From contig CAZIJC010000017.1 of NCBI GenBank assembly GCA_964539385.1, forward strand, positions 1-47,048: 47,048 nucleotides of DNA, given 5' to 3'. Below the pieces are notes generated by a model. That model saw nothing but the letters and a program-made list of their open reading frames with translations, was not told the DNA's origin and made no database searches. The stretch is from JAUVZF01 sp964539385 (GTDB lineage Bacteria; Planctomycetota; Phycisphaerae; FEN-1346). The translations under genes and the position numbers were made by a program. Below, in pieces: positions 35,702 through 43,970 of this stretch (position 1 is its first letter; every line of letters begins with the position of its first letter).

Positions 35702-37092
35702 TGATGTCCCTGATCGACTGGGACAAATACCGCGCGAGACTTGGCTGCGTCGACCCACTGGCCTGCCGCGGCGCGGTGGTGCGTGTGACCGGCCAGACGG
35801 TCGAATCGCAAGGTCCGCCCGTGGGCGTCGGCCAGATGTGCGAAATCAGCATGGCCGACGCGAGGCGTGTCTTGGCGGAAGTCGTCGGGTTCCACCGCGA
35901 GCACCGCGTGCTGTTCCCGCTCGAAGATATCGACGGGATCGTGCCGAACGCCCCGGTTGTTGCCTGCTCAAGGCCGCGGACCATCCGGCTTGGCCCGTCA
36001 ATTCTGGGTCGCGTGATCGACGGCCTTGGCCGCCCGATCGACGGCAAGGGGCCACTCGACGGCACGGACACGCGGCCGCTCGATGCCGATAGCCCGCCGC
36101 CGCTTAGCCGCAGACCCATCACCGAGCCGCTCACCTTTGGCATCCGCGTGTTCGACGGTATTCTGACGTGCGGCAAGGGGCAGCGGATAGGGATCTTCTC
36201 GGGCAGCGGTGTCGGCAAAAGCCTCCTGCTAGGGGAAATCGCCCGGGTCTCGAGCGCCGACGCCAACGTCCTGGCCCTGATAGGCGAACGTGGCCGCGAA
36301 GTCCGACAGTTCCTCGAACACTCGCTGGGTCCGGAGGGCCTGGCGCGAAGTGTCGTCGTGGTGGCCACTTCCGACTCGGCCCCCATTCAGCGCGTCAAGG
36401 GGGCCTCGCTGGCCATCTCGATTGCCGAGTACTTCCGCGATCAGGGCAAGGATGTCCTGTTCATGATGGACTCGGTAACGCGGCTGGCCCACGCCCAGCG
36501 CGAGATCGGCCTGGCCGCCGGAGAGCCTCCCACGACCAAGGGCTACTGCCCAAGTGTCTTCAGCCTCCTGCCGAGGCTGACCGAACGCCTCGGCTCGGCC
36601 AGCCGCGGCAGCATCACGGGCATCATCACGGTCCTGGTCGAAGCCGACGACATGAACGACCCGATCGCCGACTGCGTGCGGTCGTTGCTCGACGGTCACA
36701 TCATCCTGTCGCGCCGGCTCGCCGAACTGGGCCACTACCCCGCCGTGGACATCCTCCAAAGCATCAGCCGCCTGATGGACGCCTGCACCAGCAAAGAGCA
36801 CTACCTGGCAGCCCAAAAACTCAAGGCAATTCACGCGACGTACCAGGGCGCCGAGGACCTCATCAACATCGGCGCGTTCAAGCCGGGTAGCAATCGGCGG
36901 ATCGACACGGCGGTCTCGCTCATCGAACGCGTCAACGCCTTCCTCGCCCAGCCGCTCGGCACGCGGTCCGACTTCACCGAGACCGTGCAGCAGTTGCTCT
37001 CGATCACCAAGGCCTGGGACTTCCTGATGCCGTCGGATGAAGACGAAGGCCGAGAGCACGTGGCGGGTCGGGCCGGTGGGGCTGAATCATGA
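35701..37092 (+). CDS. fliI: Flagellum-specific export ATPase FliI
   Basis: 463 aa F1-beta-like ATPase that powers and orders export. P-loop GIFSGSGVGKSLLLGEIARV (about 163-181), VLALIGERGREVRQFLEHSL, Walker B DVLFMMDSVTRLAHAQREIG, then LAAGEPPTTKGYCPSVFSLL, and GHIILSRRLAELGHYPAVDI. All catalytic elements are present. GTG 35698, ATG 35701 and ATG 35704 are all possible starts; 35701 overlaps the fliH stop (TGATG). Confidence 0.96.
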   Translation: MMSLIDWDKYRARLGCVDPLACRGAVVRVTGQTVESQGPPVGVGQMCEISMADARRVLAEVVGFHREHRVLFPLEDIDGIVPNAPVVACSRPRTIRLGPSILGRVIDGLGRPIDGKGPLDGTDTRPLDADSPPPLSRRPITEPLTFGIRVFDGILTCGKGQRIGIFSGSGVGKSLLLGEIARVSSADANVLALIGERGREVRQFLEHSLGPEGLARSVVVVATSDSAPIQRVKGASLAISIAEYFRDQGKDVLFMMDSVTRLAHAQREIGLAAGEPPTTKGYCPSVFSLLPRLTERLGSASRGSITGIITVLVEADDMNDPIADCVRSLLDGHIILSRRLAELGHYPAVDILQSISRLMDACTSKEHYLAAQKLKAIHATYQGAEDLINIGAFKPGSNRRIDTAVSLIERVNAFLAQPLGTRSDFTETVQQLLSITKAWDFLMPSDEDEGREHVAGRAGGAES

Positions 37093-37556
37093 AGCGCTTC
37101 AAATGGAAACTCCAGCGCGTCCTCGACATCAAGACCCAGCACGAGCAGGCCATCAGGAATGACCTGTTTGCTCTGGCACAGACCATCGCCGGCGTCCGCG
37201 AGGAGATCCTCAAACGTCGGACCATTCTTCGGACGCTGCTGGAAGAACTGGGGAAGCGACGGCCCAGCGACCGCTTGCCCGATCAGATGATCTTCATGCA
37301 GTTCTCGAGAGTCGAAGAGCGGCAGATCGAGCGCCTCGGCGCCCGGCTGAAGGAACTCGAAGCACAGCGGGCCGAGAAGCAGGAGCAGTTCTTGGCGGTC
37401 CGTTCGATGTGCAAGGTCCTGAAACGTCTCCGGGCCGAAGCCAGGCAGCAGCACATGCAGGAAGTCGGGAAACGCGAGCAGATGGCGTTCGACGAAAGCG
37501 CGCACATTGCTTTCGCGCGAAAGCCCTCGCCGCGCCCAACGCCAGTTTTCCAATAG
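37089..37556 (+). CDS. fliJ: Export apparatus coiled-coil protein FliJ
   Basis: 155 aa, an alpha-helical coiled coil from end to end (FKWKLQRVLDIKTQHEQAIR; EERQIERLGARLKELEAQRA then EKQEQFLAVRSMCKVLKRLR). KFxLqrvLdik at the N-terminus is the FliJ hallmark. It is thought to link FliI to FlhA, like the stalk of ATP synthase. Overlaps the fliI stop by 4 bp (ATGA). Confidence 0.92.
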   Translation: MKRFKWKLQRVLDIKTQHEQAIRNDLFALAQTIAGVREEILKRRTILRTLLEELGKRRPSDRLPDQMIFMQFSRVEERQIERLGARLKELEAQRAEKQEQFLAVRSMCKVLKRLRAEARQQHMQEVGKREQMAFDESAHIAFARKPSPRPTPVFQ

Positions 37557-37565
37557 GAGAGGATC

Positions 37566-38222
37566 ATGTCCGGCAAGAACCTTCGCGTCCTGATCGTGAT
37601 CGCGCTGGGGGCCGTCGCGTTCGGCGCTTCGTACGGGCTCAGCCTCTGGCTCGGGGCCAGCCCGACGCCGGCAACCGCCGACACGGACGTGGTGCATCCC
37701 TTCCCTGACGACAAGGAGCCGCCCGCTACGGCCGGCCCTGCCGAGGAGCCGCCGCGCCTGGAGGAAAAGCACCTGATGGCCCTCATCCGGGAACTCCGCG
37801 CCAAACGCCGGGAGCGTGATGAACGAGAGCAGAAACTTCGCGAGGAGGAACATCGCCTGCAAATCGTCCACCAGGACCTCCAGAAAGAGGCCCAGCAGTT
37901 GGAGACCCTCCGCGGCCAAGCGGCTGCCGAACTCGCCAAAGTCAAGGAAGCCAAAGCCAAACTCCAGCAAGGGCGCATTACCATCAGGACGGATGAAGAG
38001 GCGAACCTGAAAAAACTGGGCGCCATGTTCGACACGATGGACGCTGCCGAGGCCGCCAAGACCTTCGAACAGATGTGCAAGAACAACCAGGAACCCGACG
38101 CCGTCAAGATTCTCCATCACATGACCGAACGGACCACGGCGAAGGTCCTGGCTGCCATGTCCGACAAAGCGGCCGTGGCCGGTCTTTGCGAGCAAATGAA
38201 ACGATTACATAAAGAGGGATAA
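37566..38222 (+). CDS. MotE-like protein (TM, coiled coil, MgtE-N-like domain)
   Basis: 218 aa. TM anchor at about residues 7-30 (VLIVIALGAVAFGASYGLSL), a disordered acidic Pro-rich linker, a long coiled coil (about 65-140: LMALIRELRAKRRERDEREQ...) and a C-terminal MgtE-N-like helical domain (LKKLGAMFDTMDAAEAAKTF then EQMCKNNQEPDAVKILHHMT and AKVLAAMSDKAAVAGLCEQM). This layout is that of MotE, a stator or motor accessory protein in several phyla, encoded as here between fliJ and motA. AGGAGAGG precedes the ATG. Confidence 0.85.
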   Translation: MSGKNLRVLIVIALGAVAFGASYGLSLWLGASPTPATADTDVVHPFPDDKEPPATAGPAEEPPRLEEKHLMALIRELRAKRRERDEREQKLREEEHRLQIVHQDLQKEAQQLETLRGQAAAELAKVKEAKAKLQQGRITIRTDEEANLKKLGAMFDTMDAAEAAKTFEQMCKNNQEPDAVKILHHMTERTTAKVLAAMSDKAAVAGLCEQMKRLHKEG

Positions 38223-38225
38223 GAC

Positions 38226-38996
38226 TTGGATATTGCAACCGTCATAGGTTTAATAGCAGGTTCTAGCCTGATCATTGTCGCGATCATGTCCGGTGGCGGC
38301 GCCGGGATGTTCTTCAACATCCCCTCGATCATGATCACCGTCGGGGGGATGGTATCGGCCACGCTGATTCACTTCTCGCTCAACACGGTCCTGAAGATCT
38401 TCTCGATTGCAAAGAATACGCTGTTCAACCGGATGGCGTCGGAGCAGGAAGTGGTCCAGCGGCTGGTCGATTACGCCGCCATCAACCGGCGCGATGGAGC
38501 CCTGGCCCTCGAACAGAAACTCGAGGGCGTACAAGACACGTTCCTCATCAAGGGCATCCAGATGCTCATTGACGGCCAGGAGGAGGACACGATCGATCAG
38601 CAACTCAGCATCGAGGTCCAGTACCTCCAGGAACGCCACGAAATCGGCAAGAAAGTGTTGGAGTTCATGGGCGCCAGCGCCCCCGCCTTCGGCATGATCG
38701 GCACGCTGATCGGCCTGATTCAGATGCTCCGCAATCTCGATTCGCCCGACAGTATCGGCTCGGGGATGGCCACCGCCCTCCTCACGACCTTCTACGGTGC
38801 GCTGCTGGCCAACCTCGTGTTCCTGCCGCTGGCAGGCAAACTCGGCCTGCGTTCGAAGATGGAAAGCACACAAAAAGAGATGATAGTCCAGGGCATGCTG
38901 GCAATCGCACGCGGCGAGAACCCCACCGCCGTCCGCGAACGCATGCAGGCTTTCGTCTCCGCCAGGCACCGTGAGGAAGTCAAGCCCAATGTCTAA
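38226..38996 (+). CDS. motA: Stator ion-channel subunit MotA
   Basis: 256 aa inner-membrane protein with four predicted TM segments (IATVIGLIAGSSLIIVAIMS; NIPSIMITVGGMVSATLIHF; EFMGASAPAFGMIGTLIGLI; ATALLTTFYGALLANLVFLP). The TM3 Pro (ASAPAFG) and TM4 Pro (VFLPLAG) that line the channel are present. Cytosolic loop with FNRMASEQEVVQRLVDYAAI. Start is TTG at 38226 with GAGGG 7 nt upstream; the next ATG would delete TM1. It is the only motA in the window although two motB-like genes follow. Confidence 0.95.
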   Translation: MDIATVIGLIAGSSLIIVAIMSGGGAGMFFNIPSIMITVGGMVSATLIHFSLNTVLKIFSIAKNTLFNRMASEQEVVQRLVDYAAINRRDGALALEQKLEGVQDTFLIKGIQMLIDGQEEDTIDQQLSIEVQYLQERHEIGKKVLEFMGASAPAFGMIGTLIGLIQMLRNLDSPDSIGSGMATALLTTFYGALLANLVFLPLAGKLGLRSKMESTQKEMIVQGMLAIARGENPTAVRERMQAFVSARHREEVKPNV

Positions 38997-39666
38997 CCGA
39001 CCTCAACGGAGATCGAGAAAACGGGACGACCCGCCCGGCAACGACTGGCTGGTCACGTTCAGCGATTGCATGACACTTCTTCTGACGTTCTTCGTTATGC
39101 TTCTGTCCTTCTCGTCGTTCGACCCCAGGGACCTGACGCGCGTCTTTATGGCCTTCAAGGCGCCCTCCATGCCGTCGGTGTTCAGGCGGCAACGGCAGCC
39201 CGAGGATTCACCGCTTCCGGACAACGCCGTAATCCATCGGACCGAAGATGGTTCGGAAAAGCCCAACGACGACCGTCTCGAACCCACACATCCGCCGCGC
39301 AAACCGCTTGAGCCCCTCAGCGACGACGCCTATCGCGACCGTCGAGTCCTGACCATACCCAGTGAAGTGCTTTTCTGGGGCCGGGGGGCCAGGCTCAAAC
39401 CCGGGGCCAGAGACCTGCTCGGGCACATCGCTGACTACCTGCGGTTGGTTCCGTGCCGTGTTGTCATCAGCGAGGCGAGCCCCCCAGCGGCCGCCCGGCC
39501 CGGGGCGCTTTCCAGGGCCTGGGCCGTGATGAACCACTTTACCGACGCGGAGAACCTCAAACCGGACCGGTTCGCCATCTCCGGCTCGCCGGGCGCGGCG
39601 AAGAGCGGCGGGGGATTCGAGCCGGTCGTCCGTATCGCGATGCTGAATCAGAAGGTGTACCCGTGA
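38989..39666 (+). CDS. motB: MotB-like stator subunit, copy 1
   Basis: 225 aa. Cytosolic basic N-terminus, then one TM with the channel Asp: NDWLVTFSDCMTLLLTFFVM (Asp26, equivalent of E. coli Asp32). The periplasmic part has an OmpA-like shape (VLTIPSEVLFWGRGARLKPG, ARDLLGHIADYLRLVPCRVV) but the peptidoglycan-binding GHTD region reads ISEASPPAA and the loop that follows is shortened, so wall binding is doubtful. The start at 38989 overlaps the motA end by 8 bp; GTG 38971 is an alternative. Its stop overlaps the start of the second copy. Confidence 0.88.
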   Translation: MSNRPQRRSRKRDDPPGNDWLVTFSDCMTLLLTFFVMLLSFSSFDPRDLTRVFMAFKAPSMPSVFRRQRQPEDSPLPDNAVIHRTEDGSEKPNDDRLEPTHPPRKPLEPLSDDAYRDRRVLTIPSEVLFWGRGARLKPGARDLLGHIADYLRLVPCRVVISEASPPAAARPGALSRAWAVMNHFTDAENLKPDRFAISGSPGAAKSGGGFEPVVRIAMLNQKVYP

Positions 39667-40415
39667 GATTGATTTGCAACAAGAAAAGCGACCACAAGGA
39701 AACGCCCGGCTGGCTCGTGTCGTTCACCGACATGATCACGCTCCTGCTTTCCTTTTTCATCTTGCTCCAAGCCTTTGCGCGGGAGCGTGATCCCGACTTG
39801 TTCCTTAAGGGCCGGGGCGGTTTTCGCCGCGCCATCGCCGGCCTCGGCATACCCGACTGGCTGTTCGGCCAGCGCGACACGCCGTTCTTTGGGCACCCCA
39901 CCCACAAGCACCCGATGGAAGAGGACAAAGAGAACCTCCAGATGGAGCGCGTCATCGACGCCGAAGATGAAAAGATCCGCCACTTCTTTGACGACCTCCG
40001 CCGCCTTGGGGACACGAAAGTATCGGACTACGAGGGCGAACCTGTCCGCCTGCTGAACACCCCGATCACGTTTGCACCCGCCGACGCCGATCTCGATGGG
40101 TCAGCCAAGACTTTTCTCCTCAACTTCGCGGCGGATCTCAGGCAGCGCCCCAGCGCCGCGGCGCGGTATGTCCACGTCATCGGGCTGGCCCCCGACGAGA
40201 CCGCTCCAAGGACCCAGTGGATGCTCTCGGCTCACCGCGCCATGGCCGTTGAAGCATTTCTCGTGAGGATCCTGCCGACCGAACTCAAGGACCGCGGCAC
40301 CCGGGTCGACTCTTGGGGAGGCGGCCCTGGAGAATCGTGGCATGGCAAGGCCAGGCAAGGGCCCCAGCGAGTGTTTATCACTCTTGCAATCATGGAATCT
40401 CGTATCAAGGAGTAA
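39663..40415 (+). CDS. MotB-like stator subunit, copy 2
   Basis: 250 aa. TM with the channel Asp: GWLVSFTDMITLLLSFFILL (Asp23). Longer plug/linker region, then an OmpA-like C-terminus: LLNTPITFAPADADLDGSAK, then TFLLNFAADLRQRPSAAARY, VHVIGLAPDE in place of GHTD, and LSAHRAMAVEAFLVRILPTE, the LSxxRAxAVxxxL helix. GTG start at 39663 overlaps the copy-1 stop (GTGA), so the two are coupled. Whether it pairs with copy 1 as a heterodimer or forms an alternative stator is unknown. Confidence 0.88.
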   Translation: MRLICNKKSDHKETPGWLVSFTDMITLLLSFFILLQAFARERDPDLFLKGRGGFRRAIAGLGIPDWLFGQRDTPFFGHPTHKHPMEEDKENLQMERVIDAEDEKIRHFFDDLRRLGDTKVSDYEGEPVRLLNTPITFAPADADLDGSAKTFLLNFAADLRQRPSAAARYVHVIGLAPDETAPRTQWMLSAHRAMAVEAFLVRILPTELKDRGTRVDSWGGGPGESWHGKARQGPQRVFITLAIMESRIKE

Positions 40416-40423
40416 TGAAAGCC

Positions 40424-41005
40424 ATGGCTGACGAAACTAACACCGAGGAAGCCACCGAGGCCCGGGCTAAAGCGAATGCTGAGGAAACTTCGCCGGCACG
40501 GTCTGAGGACGGCACCGAGCCGGAAGCGTCCGGCAAATTCAAGCGGTTCCTCGTTCTCTATGCGGGCGTGGTCGTGATTTCGGCCGGCGCCGGATACGGT
40601 GCCGCCATCTTCAGCGGTCACCAGGACCAGCAGCCCCAGCAACCCGCAGAGCAAACCGTCAACGTTGAACCCCAGCCGACGACCGACAAGTACCAGTACA
40701 AGGCCCTCGAGCCGATCACCGCGAACCTCGACGAGCCGCGCCTCGCACGCTACATCTGCGCAACGCTAACCCTGGCCATCCCTACCGAGGAGTTCGACGT
40801 GACCAGCCAATTCGTCGAGTTAAAAAAGCCGGAACTCAGGGACTGGCTGAACGCCTACTTCGCCGGCTGCGCGCTGGACGACATCCGCGGGGAACAGAAG
40901 CACAACCGCATTCGGCGCGAAATCTGCGACGCCATCAACCAGCAACTGTGGCCGGACCAAAAGCCCAGGATCAGTCACATCCTCTTGGAAATCGTGGTCA
41001 GATGA
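40424..41005 (+). CDS. fliL: Basal-body-associated protein FliL
   Basis: 193 aa. Acidic cytosolic N-terminus (about 1-38), TM segment (FLVLYAGVVVISAGAGYGAA), linker rich in Gln/Pro, and periplasmic stomatin-like FliL domain (YKALEPITANLDEPRLARYI then CATLTLAIPTEEFDVTSQFV...INQQLWPDQKPRISHILLEI). FliL rings surround stator units. ATG 40424 has AAGGAG 11 nt upstream; ATG 40415 overlaps the motB-2 stop (taATG) but leaves only 2 nt spacing. Its stop overlaps fliM. Confidence 0.9.
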   Translation: MADETNTEEATEARAKANAEETSPARSEDGTEPEASGKFKRFLVLYAGVVVISAGAGYGAAIFSGHQDQQPQQPAEQTVNVEPQPTTDKYQYKALEPITANLDEPRLARYICATLTLAIPTEEFDVTSQFVELKKPELRDWLNAYFAGCALDDIRGEQKHNRIRREICDAINQQLWPDQKPRISHILLEIVVR

Positions 41006-41973
41006 AACCCGACGAACAAACGTGCCATCCCGCCATTCTGGAACAACTCCGCGCGGTCGCCCGACGGCGCACAGAACACCCCCCTATGCCTGTGGACGCG
41101 GCGGATTACGACTGGACCTGCCCCCATCACTTCACGGCGGCCCAGCACGACCGGCTCTCGGCCCTGGCCAAACGGCTGTCCAAGCGCCTCGGCGAAGCGA
41201 TGGCCGCAACGATGCGCGTCGAGATCGCTTTCGAGGAGGCGGAGGTGGTTGAACGCTACGCCGATTCCATCAGCCCCGACGACCAGAACGTCTACTACGT
41301 GCCGCTGCGCGACCCCTCCGGGGAACCCTGCGGCATGGTGTGCCTGCCCGCGGCGGTGGCCGTCGGCTGGATCGAAAACCTCCTCGGCGACTCCGGATCG
41401 GCCGAGGGAGAAGACGGCGAACTCTCATCGCTCGAAACCGCCCTGTTGTTGGACATCGTCGCGGCAACGGTCAAAACGGCCTCGGCCGCCAGCCGCCAGG
41501 CCGGCGGACCCGCATTCCAGCACGACGCGGCCCTGACGCCCCTTGAGGAAGCGCTCCCTCACCGAGACGGCGACGAACTTTGCTGCTTCAGTTTTCGGCT
41601 GGCAGGCGACCAGGACAACGCCCAGTTCACCTTTTTCATGCGGAGCGACTTCCTCGAATCCGTCGCCGACCCGACCCGACGGCACGAGGCCGTCCCGAGC
41701 AACGAGGAAACACGCGCTCGAATCCTCGAGTGCATCGGGGCAGCGCCTGTCACCATTGCCGCACAACTCGGTGCCGTTGCCGTCTCCTTCCGGGACATCG
41801 TGTCGCTCGAACCCGGCGACGTCGTGGTCCTTCAAAGTCGCGTGGGTGAAACCATTGGACTCGCGGTCGACGAACAGGTCGTGTTGCGAGGCATCCCGGC
41901 CGTCTGCAAGGGCCGCTACGCCGTCCAGGTGCAGGACCGCCGCCGGTACCCCCGCCTGGAACGCCCAATCTGA
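41002..41973 (+). CDS. fliM: Motor switch protein FliM, diverged
   Basis: 323 aa C-ring protein. The middle domain matches FliM (FTAAQHDRLSALAKRLSKRL followed by GEAMAATMRVEIAFEEAEVV; YVPLRDPSGEPCGMVCLPAA then VAVGWIENLLGD; LSSLETALLLDIVAATV) and the C-terminal SpoA/FliMN domain is present (VTIAAQLGAVAVSFRDIVSL then EPGDVVVLQSRVGETIGLAV). The usual N-terminal CheY-P-binding peptide (LSQxEIDALL-type) is not seen; the protein instead begins MKPDEQTCHPAILEQLRAVA. Overlaps the fliL stop (ATGA). Followed by fliN at 35 bp. Confidence 0.9.
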   Translation: MKPDEQTCHPAILEQLRAVARRRTEHPPMPVDAADYDWTCPHHFTAAQHDRLSALAKRLSKRLGEAMAATMRVEIAFEEAEVVERYADSISPDDQNVYYVPLRDPSGEPCGMVCLPAAVAVGWIENLLGDSGSAEGEDGELSSLETALLLDIVAATVKTASAASRQAGGPAFQHDAALTPLEEALPHRDGDELCCFSFRLAGDQDNAQFTFFMRSDFLESVADPTRRHEAVPSNEETRARILECIGAAPVTIAAQLGAVAVSFRDIVSLEPGDVVVLQSRVGETIGLAVDEQVVLRGIPAVCKGRYAVQVQDRRRYPRLERPI

Positions 41974-42008
41974 TCCTGCGGGGTCCATGCAACGAAAGGA
42001 ACAATACG

Positions 42009-42446
42009 ATGACGCAAGCATCCGCAATCGACGCGAACGAGGCCGCCAACGAAACCGAGACCAAACAGGAAGGCCAGACCGACGTCGAAGTCCGCGACGC
42101 CGAGTTGAGCGAGGTTCGCGATTCCGGCAACCGCGGCGGTGACGGTAAGATCAACATTCTCCTCGATACCACCGTCGAGGTCACCGCCACACTCGGATCG
42201 GTCCGCATGTCCGTCGCCCAACTCCTTGAGATGGGAACCGGTTCGGTCATCCAACTTGACCGCGCGGCCGGCGAGCCGGTGGACCTCTTGCTGAACGGCA
42301 TCCCGTTCGCCACCGGCAGCCTGGTCGTTGTCGAGAACCACTTGGCCATCCGACTCAAGGACGTGCGGACGCCCGACACCGAAGAACCGGCCAACGACGA
42401 CGGTTCGGCGTCCAAGCCCGAGGGGGCCGAAGAGGCGCCGCCGTAA
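42009..42446 (+). CDS. fliN: Motor switch protein FliN
   Basis: 145 aa C-ring subunit. Disordered acidic N-terminus (about 1-50), then the SpoA domain: KINILLDTTVEVTATLGSVR, MSVAQLLEMGTGSVIQLDRA, GEPVDLLLNGIPFATGSLVV and VENHLAIRLKDVRTP, fully typical. GAAAGGAA precedes the ATG. It is the last gene before the terminator-like hairpin, so it closes the motor operon. Confidence 0.95.
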   Translation: MTQASAIDANEAANETETKQEGQTDVEVRDAELSEVRDSGNRGGDGKINILLDTTVEVTATLGSVRMSVAQLLEMGTGSVIQLDRAAGEPVDLLLNGIPFATGSLVVVENHLAIRLKDVRTPDTEEPANDDGSASKPEGAEEAPP

Positions 42447-42474
42447 ACTTCTTGGGCGCCGTCAGATAATTGCT

Positions 42475-42524
42475 CGTCCTGGCCGGTCAAAAATGCCCTT
42501 TCGGCCGCGCCAGGACGGCTTTTC
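42475..42524 (+). terminator. Intrinsic terminator-like hairpin after fliN
   Basis: 9-bp perfect stem cgtcctggc (42475-42483) / gccaggacg (42509-42517), extended inside by cgg/ccg pairing, followed by gcttttcgttt. The T-tract is short, so termination may be partial, letting some transcripts continue into fliO. Confidence 0.65.
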
Positions 42525-42526
42525 GT

Positions 42527-42543
42527 TTGGCACGCCATGTGCA
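42527..42543 (+). promoter_or_regulatory. Sigma-54 (-24/-12) promoter of the export-gate genes
   Basis: TTTGGCACGCCATGTGCAC: GG at 42529-42530, GC at 42541-42542, 10 bp apart; matches TTGGCACG-N4-TTGCA with one change (T to G in the -12 box). Predicted start about 42554, 35 nt before the fliO ATG. Shares the TGGCACG core with the two other flagellar promoters in this window. Confidence 0.82.
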
Positions 42544-42588
42544 CTGCCTATCCACGGGAACCTGTGTGCACGGGCAGAGAGTGGAATC

Positions 42589-43110
42589 ATGACAACACGG
42601 TGGATCTTGGCGGCCTTGGCGGGCATTGCCCTGGTGGTCGCGACGGCGCCCAACACGTGGGCCGATCCCAACACCGCCACCACCGCCCGTCCGCTCTGGG
42701 GCAAGGCTGACGACCGTCCCGAGACGGACGAGAAACAGGACAAGACCGGCTTCGGCTCCAAGCGGTTCGATTCCGGCAGCCTCTTTGCGCAATCGCTGGC
42801 CGCTGTACTCGTCATCCTGGTCCTGGGCGGGGCGGCGGTCTTCATCGTCAAGCGGGTGTTGCCGCGGTTCGGTATCTCCCAAGGCCGCAGGATCAACGTC
42901 CTGGAGACGGTTTACCTCGGATCCCGCAAATCGCTACACCTGGTCCAGGTGGCCGACCGGACGCTGCTGGTCGGCGACACGCGCGAGCGACTGGGCCTTC
43001 TGGCCGACCTGACGGGGTCGGCCGGTCTCGACGATATGCCATGTGCCGCCCCGGTCCGACGCAAGAAACCGCAGTTCGTCATCCCGGCCGCTGACCCCGA
43101 GGAAAACTGA
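42589..43110 (+). CDS. fliO: Flagellar biosynthesis protein FliO
   Basis: 173 aa. Signal-like hydrophobic N-terminus (TRWILAALAGIALVVATAPN), a charged linker, a TM segment (about 66-86: LAAVLVILVLGGAAVFIVKR) and the FliO core RRINVLETVYLGSRKSLHLV then QVADRTLLVGDTRERLGLLA. FliO assists FliP assembly. The start at 42589 is preferred because earlier in-frame ATGs lie inside fliN or upstream of the sigma-54 promoter. Overlaps fliP by 1 bp. Confidence 0.9.
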   Translation: MTTRWILAALAGIALVVATAPNTWADPNTATTARPLWGKADDRPETDEKQDKTGFGSKRFDSGSLFAQSLAAVLVILVLGGAAVFIVKRVLPRFGISQGRRINVLETVYLGSRKSLHLVQVADRTLLVGDTRERLGLLADLTGSAGLDDMPCAAPVRRKKPQFVIPAADPEEN

Positions 43111-43961
43111 TGGCCCGGCGCGTTGCCATGATGAGCCTCATCGCACTGCTTGCTTCGGGCGTGGCTGCCGCGGCCGCCCCGCCGGCGACGGCCGCCCCCA
43201 AGCCTCCGTCGCTGGCGCCCAAGACTCCCTTTCCCGGCCAGCCCGCGGCCAAGGACACCGACGGAACGGCGCTGCCCGAACTCGGTGACGTCCTCGAAGC
43301 GGTCGAGAAGGTCACCTCCGAAAAGGGCGTGGCCGGCGACTGGTCGGCCCCCGTCAAACTGGCCGTCGTCTTCACGGGCCTGGCGCTCGTGCCGGCCGCA
43401 CTCGTCATGATGACCAGTTTCACCCGCATTGTGATTGTCCTGTCGTTTGTGCGACGGGCGCTGACGACGCAGAACATCCCGCCGAACATCGCGGTCATCG
43501 GCCTGGCGTTGTTCCTGACCCTCTTCACGATGGCGCCGACGCTCTCGCGCATCAACGCGCAGGCCTTCCAGCCCTACTTGGGCGGCACGCTCACCTTCCA
43601 GACGGCACTGGATCGCGGCTTCGCCGTAGTCAGAGACTTCATGATCCGCCAGACCAGCGAAGAAGATCTTCTGATGTTCCTGGACTTCGCGAAGGTCAGT
43701 GTTCAGCAACCCGCCGATGTCCCGATGCACGTGATGATTCCGGCGTTCGCCATCAGCGAGTTCCGCACCGCGTTCGAGATGGGGTGTCTGCTCTTTATCC
43801 CGTTCCTGCTGATCGACCTGGTCATCGCGGGCATCCTCCTGAGCGCCGGCATGATGATGCTGCCGCCGATCATCATCAGCCTGCCGTTCAAGATCATTCT
43901 GTTCGTACTCGTGGACGGGTGGGCGCTGCTGTCGCAGAGCCTCGTGAACAGTTTCTACTGA
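43110..43961 (+). CDS. fliP: Flagellar export gate protein FliP
   Basis: 283 aa. Signal peptide (MARRVAMMSLIALLASGVAA) and a long Pro/Ala region, then the FliP core: VMMTSFTRIVIVLSFVRRAL then TTQNIPPNIAVIGLALFLTL; QTSEEDLLMFLDFA; VMIPAFAISEFRTAFEMGCL, FIPFLLIDLVIAGILLSAGM and MMLPPIIISLPFKIILFVLV then DGWALLSQSLVNSFY. Four TM helices of the FliPQR channel. The extra N-terminal linker makes it longer than the enteric protein (245 aa). Confidence 0.97.
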   Translation: MARRVAMMSLIALLASGVAAAAAPPATAAPKPPSLAPKTPFPGQPAAKDTDGTALPELGDVLEAVEKVTSEKGVAGDWSAPVKLAVVFTGLALVPAALVMMTSFTRIVIVLSFVRRALTTQNIPPNIAVIGLALFLTLFTMAPTLSRINAQAFQPYLGGTLTFQTALDRGFAVVRDFMIRQTSEEDLLMFLDFAKVSVQQPADVPMHVMIPAFAISEFRTAFEMGCLLFIPFLLIDLVIAGILLSAGMMMLPPIIISLPFKIILFVLVDGWALLSQSLVNSFY

Positions 43962-43970
43962 GGATAGCCG

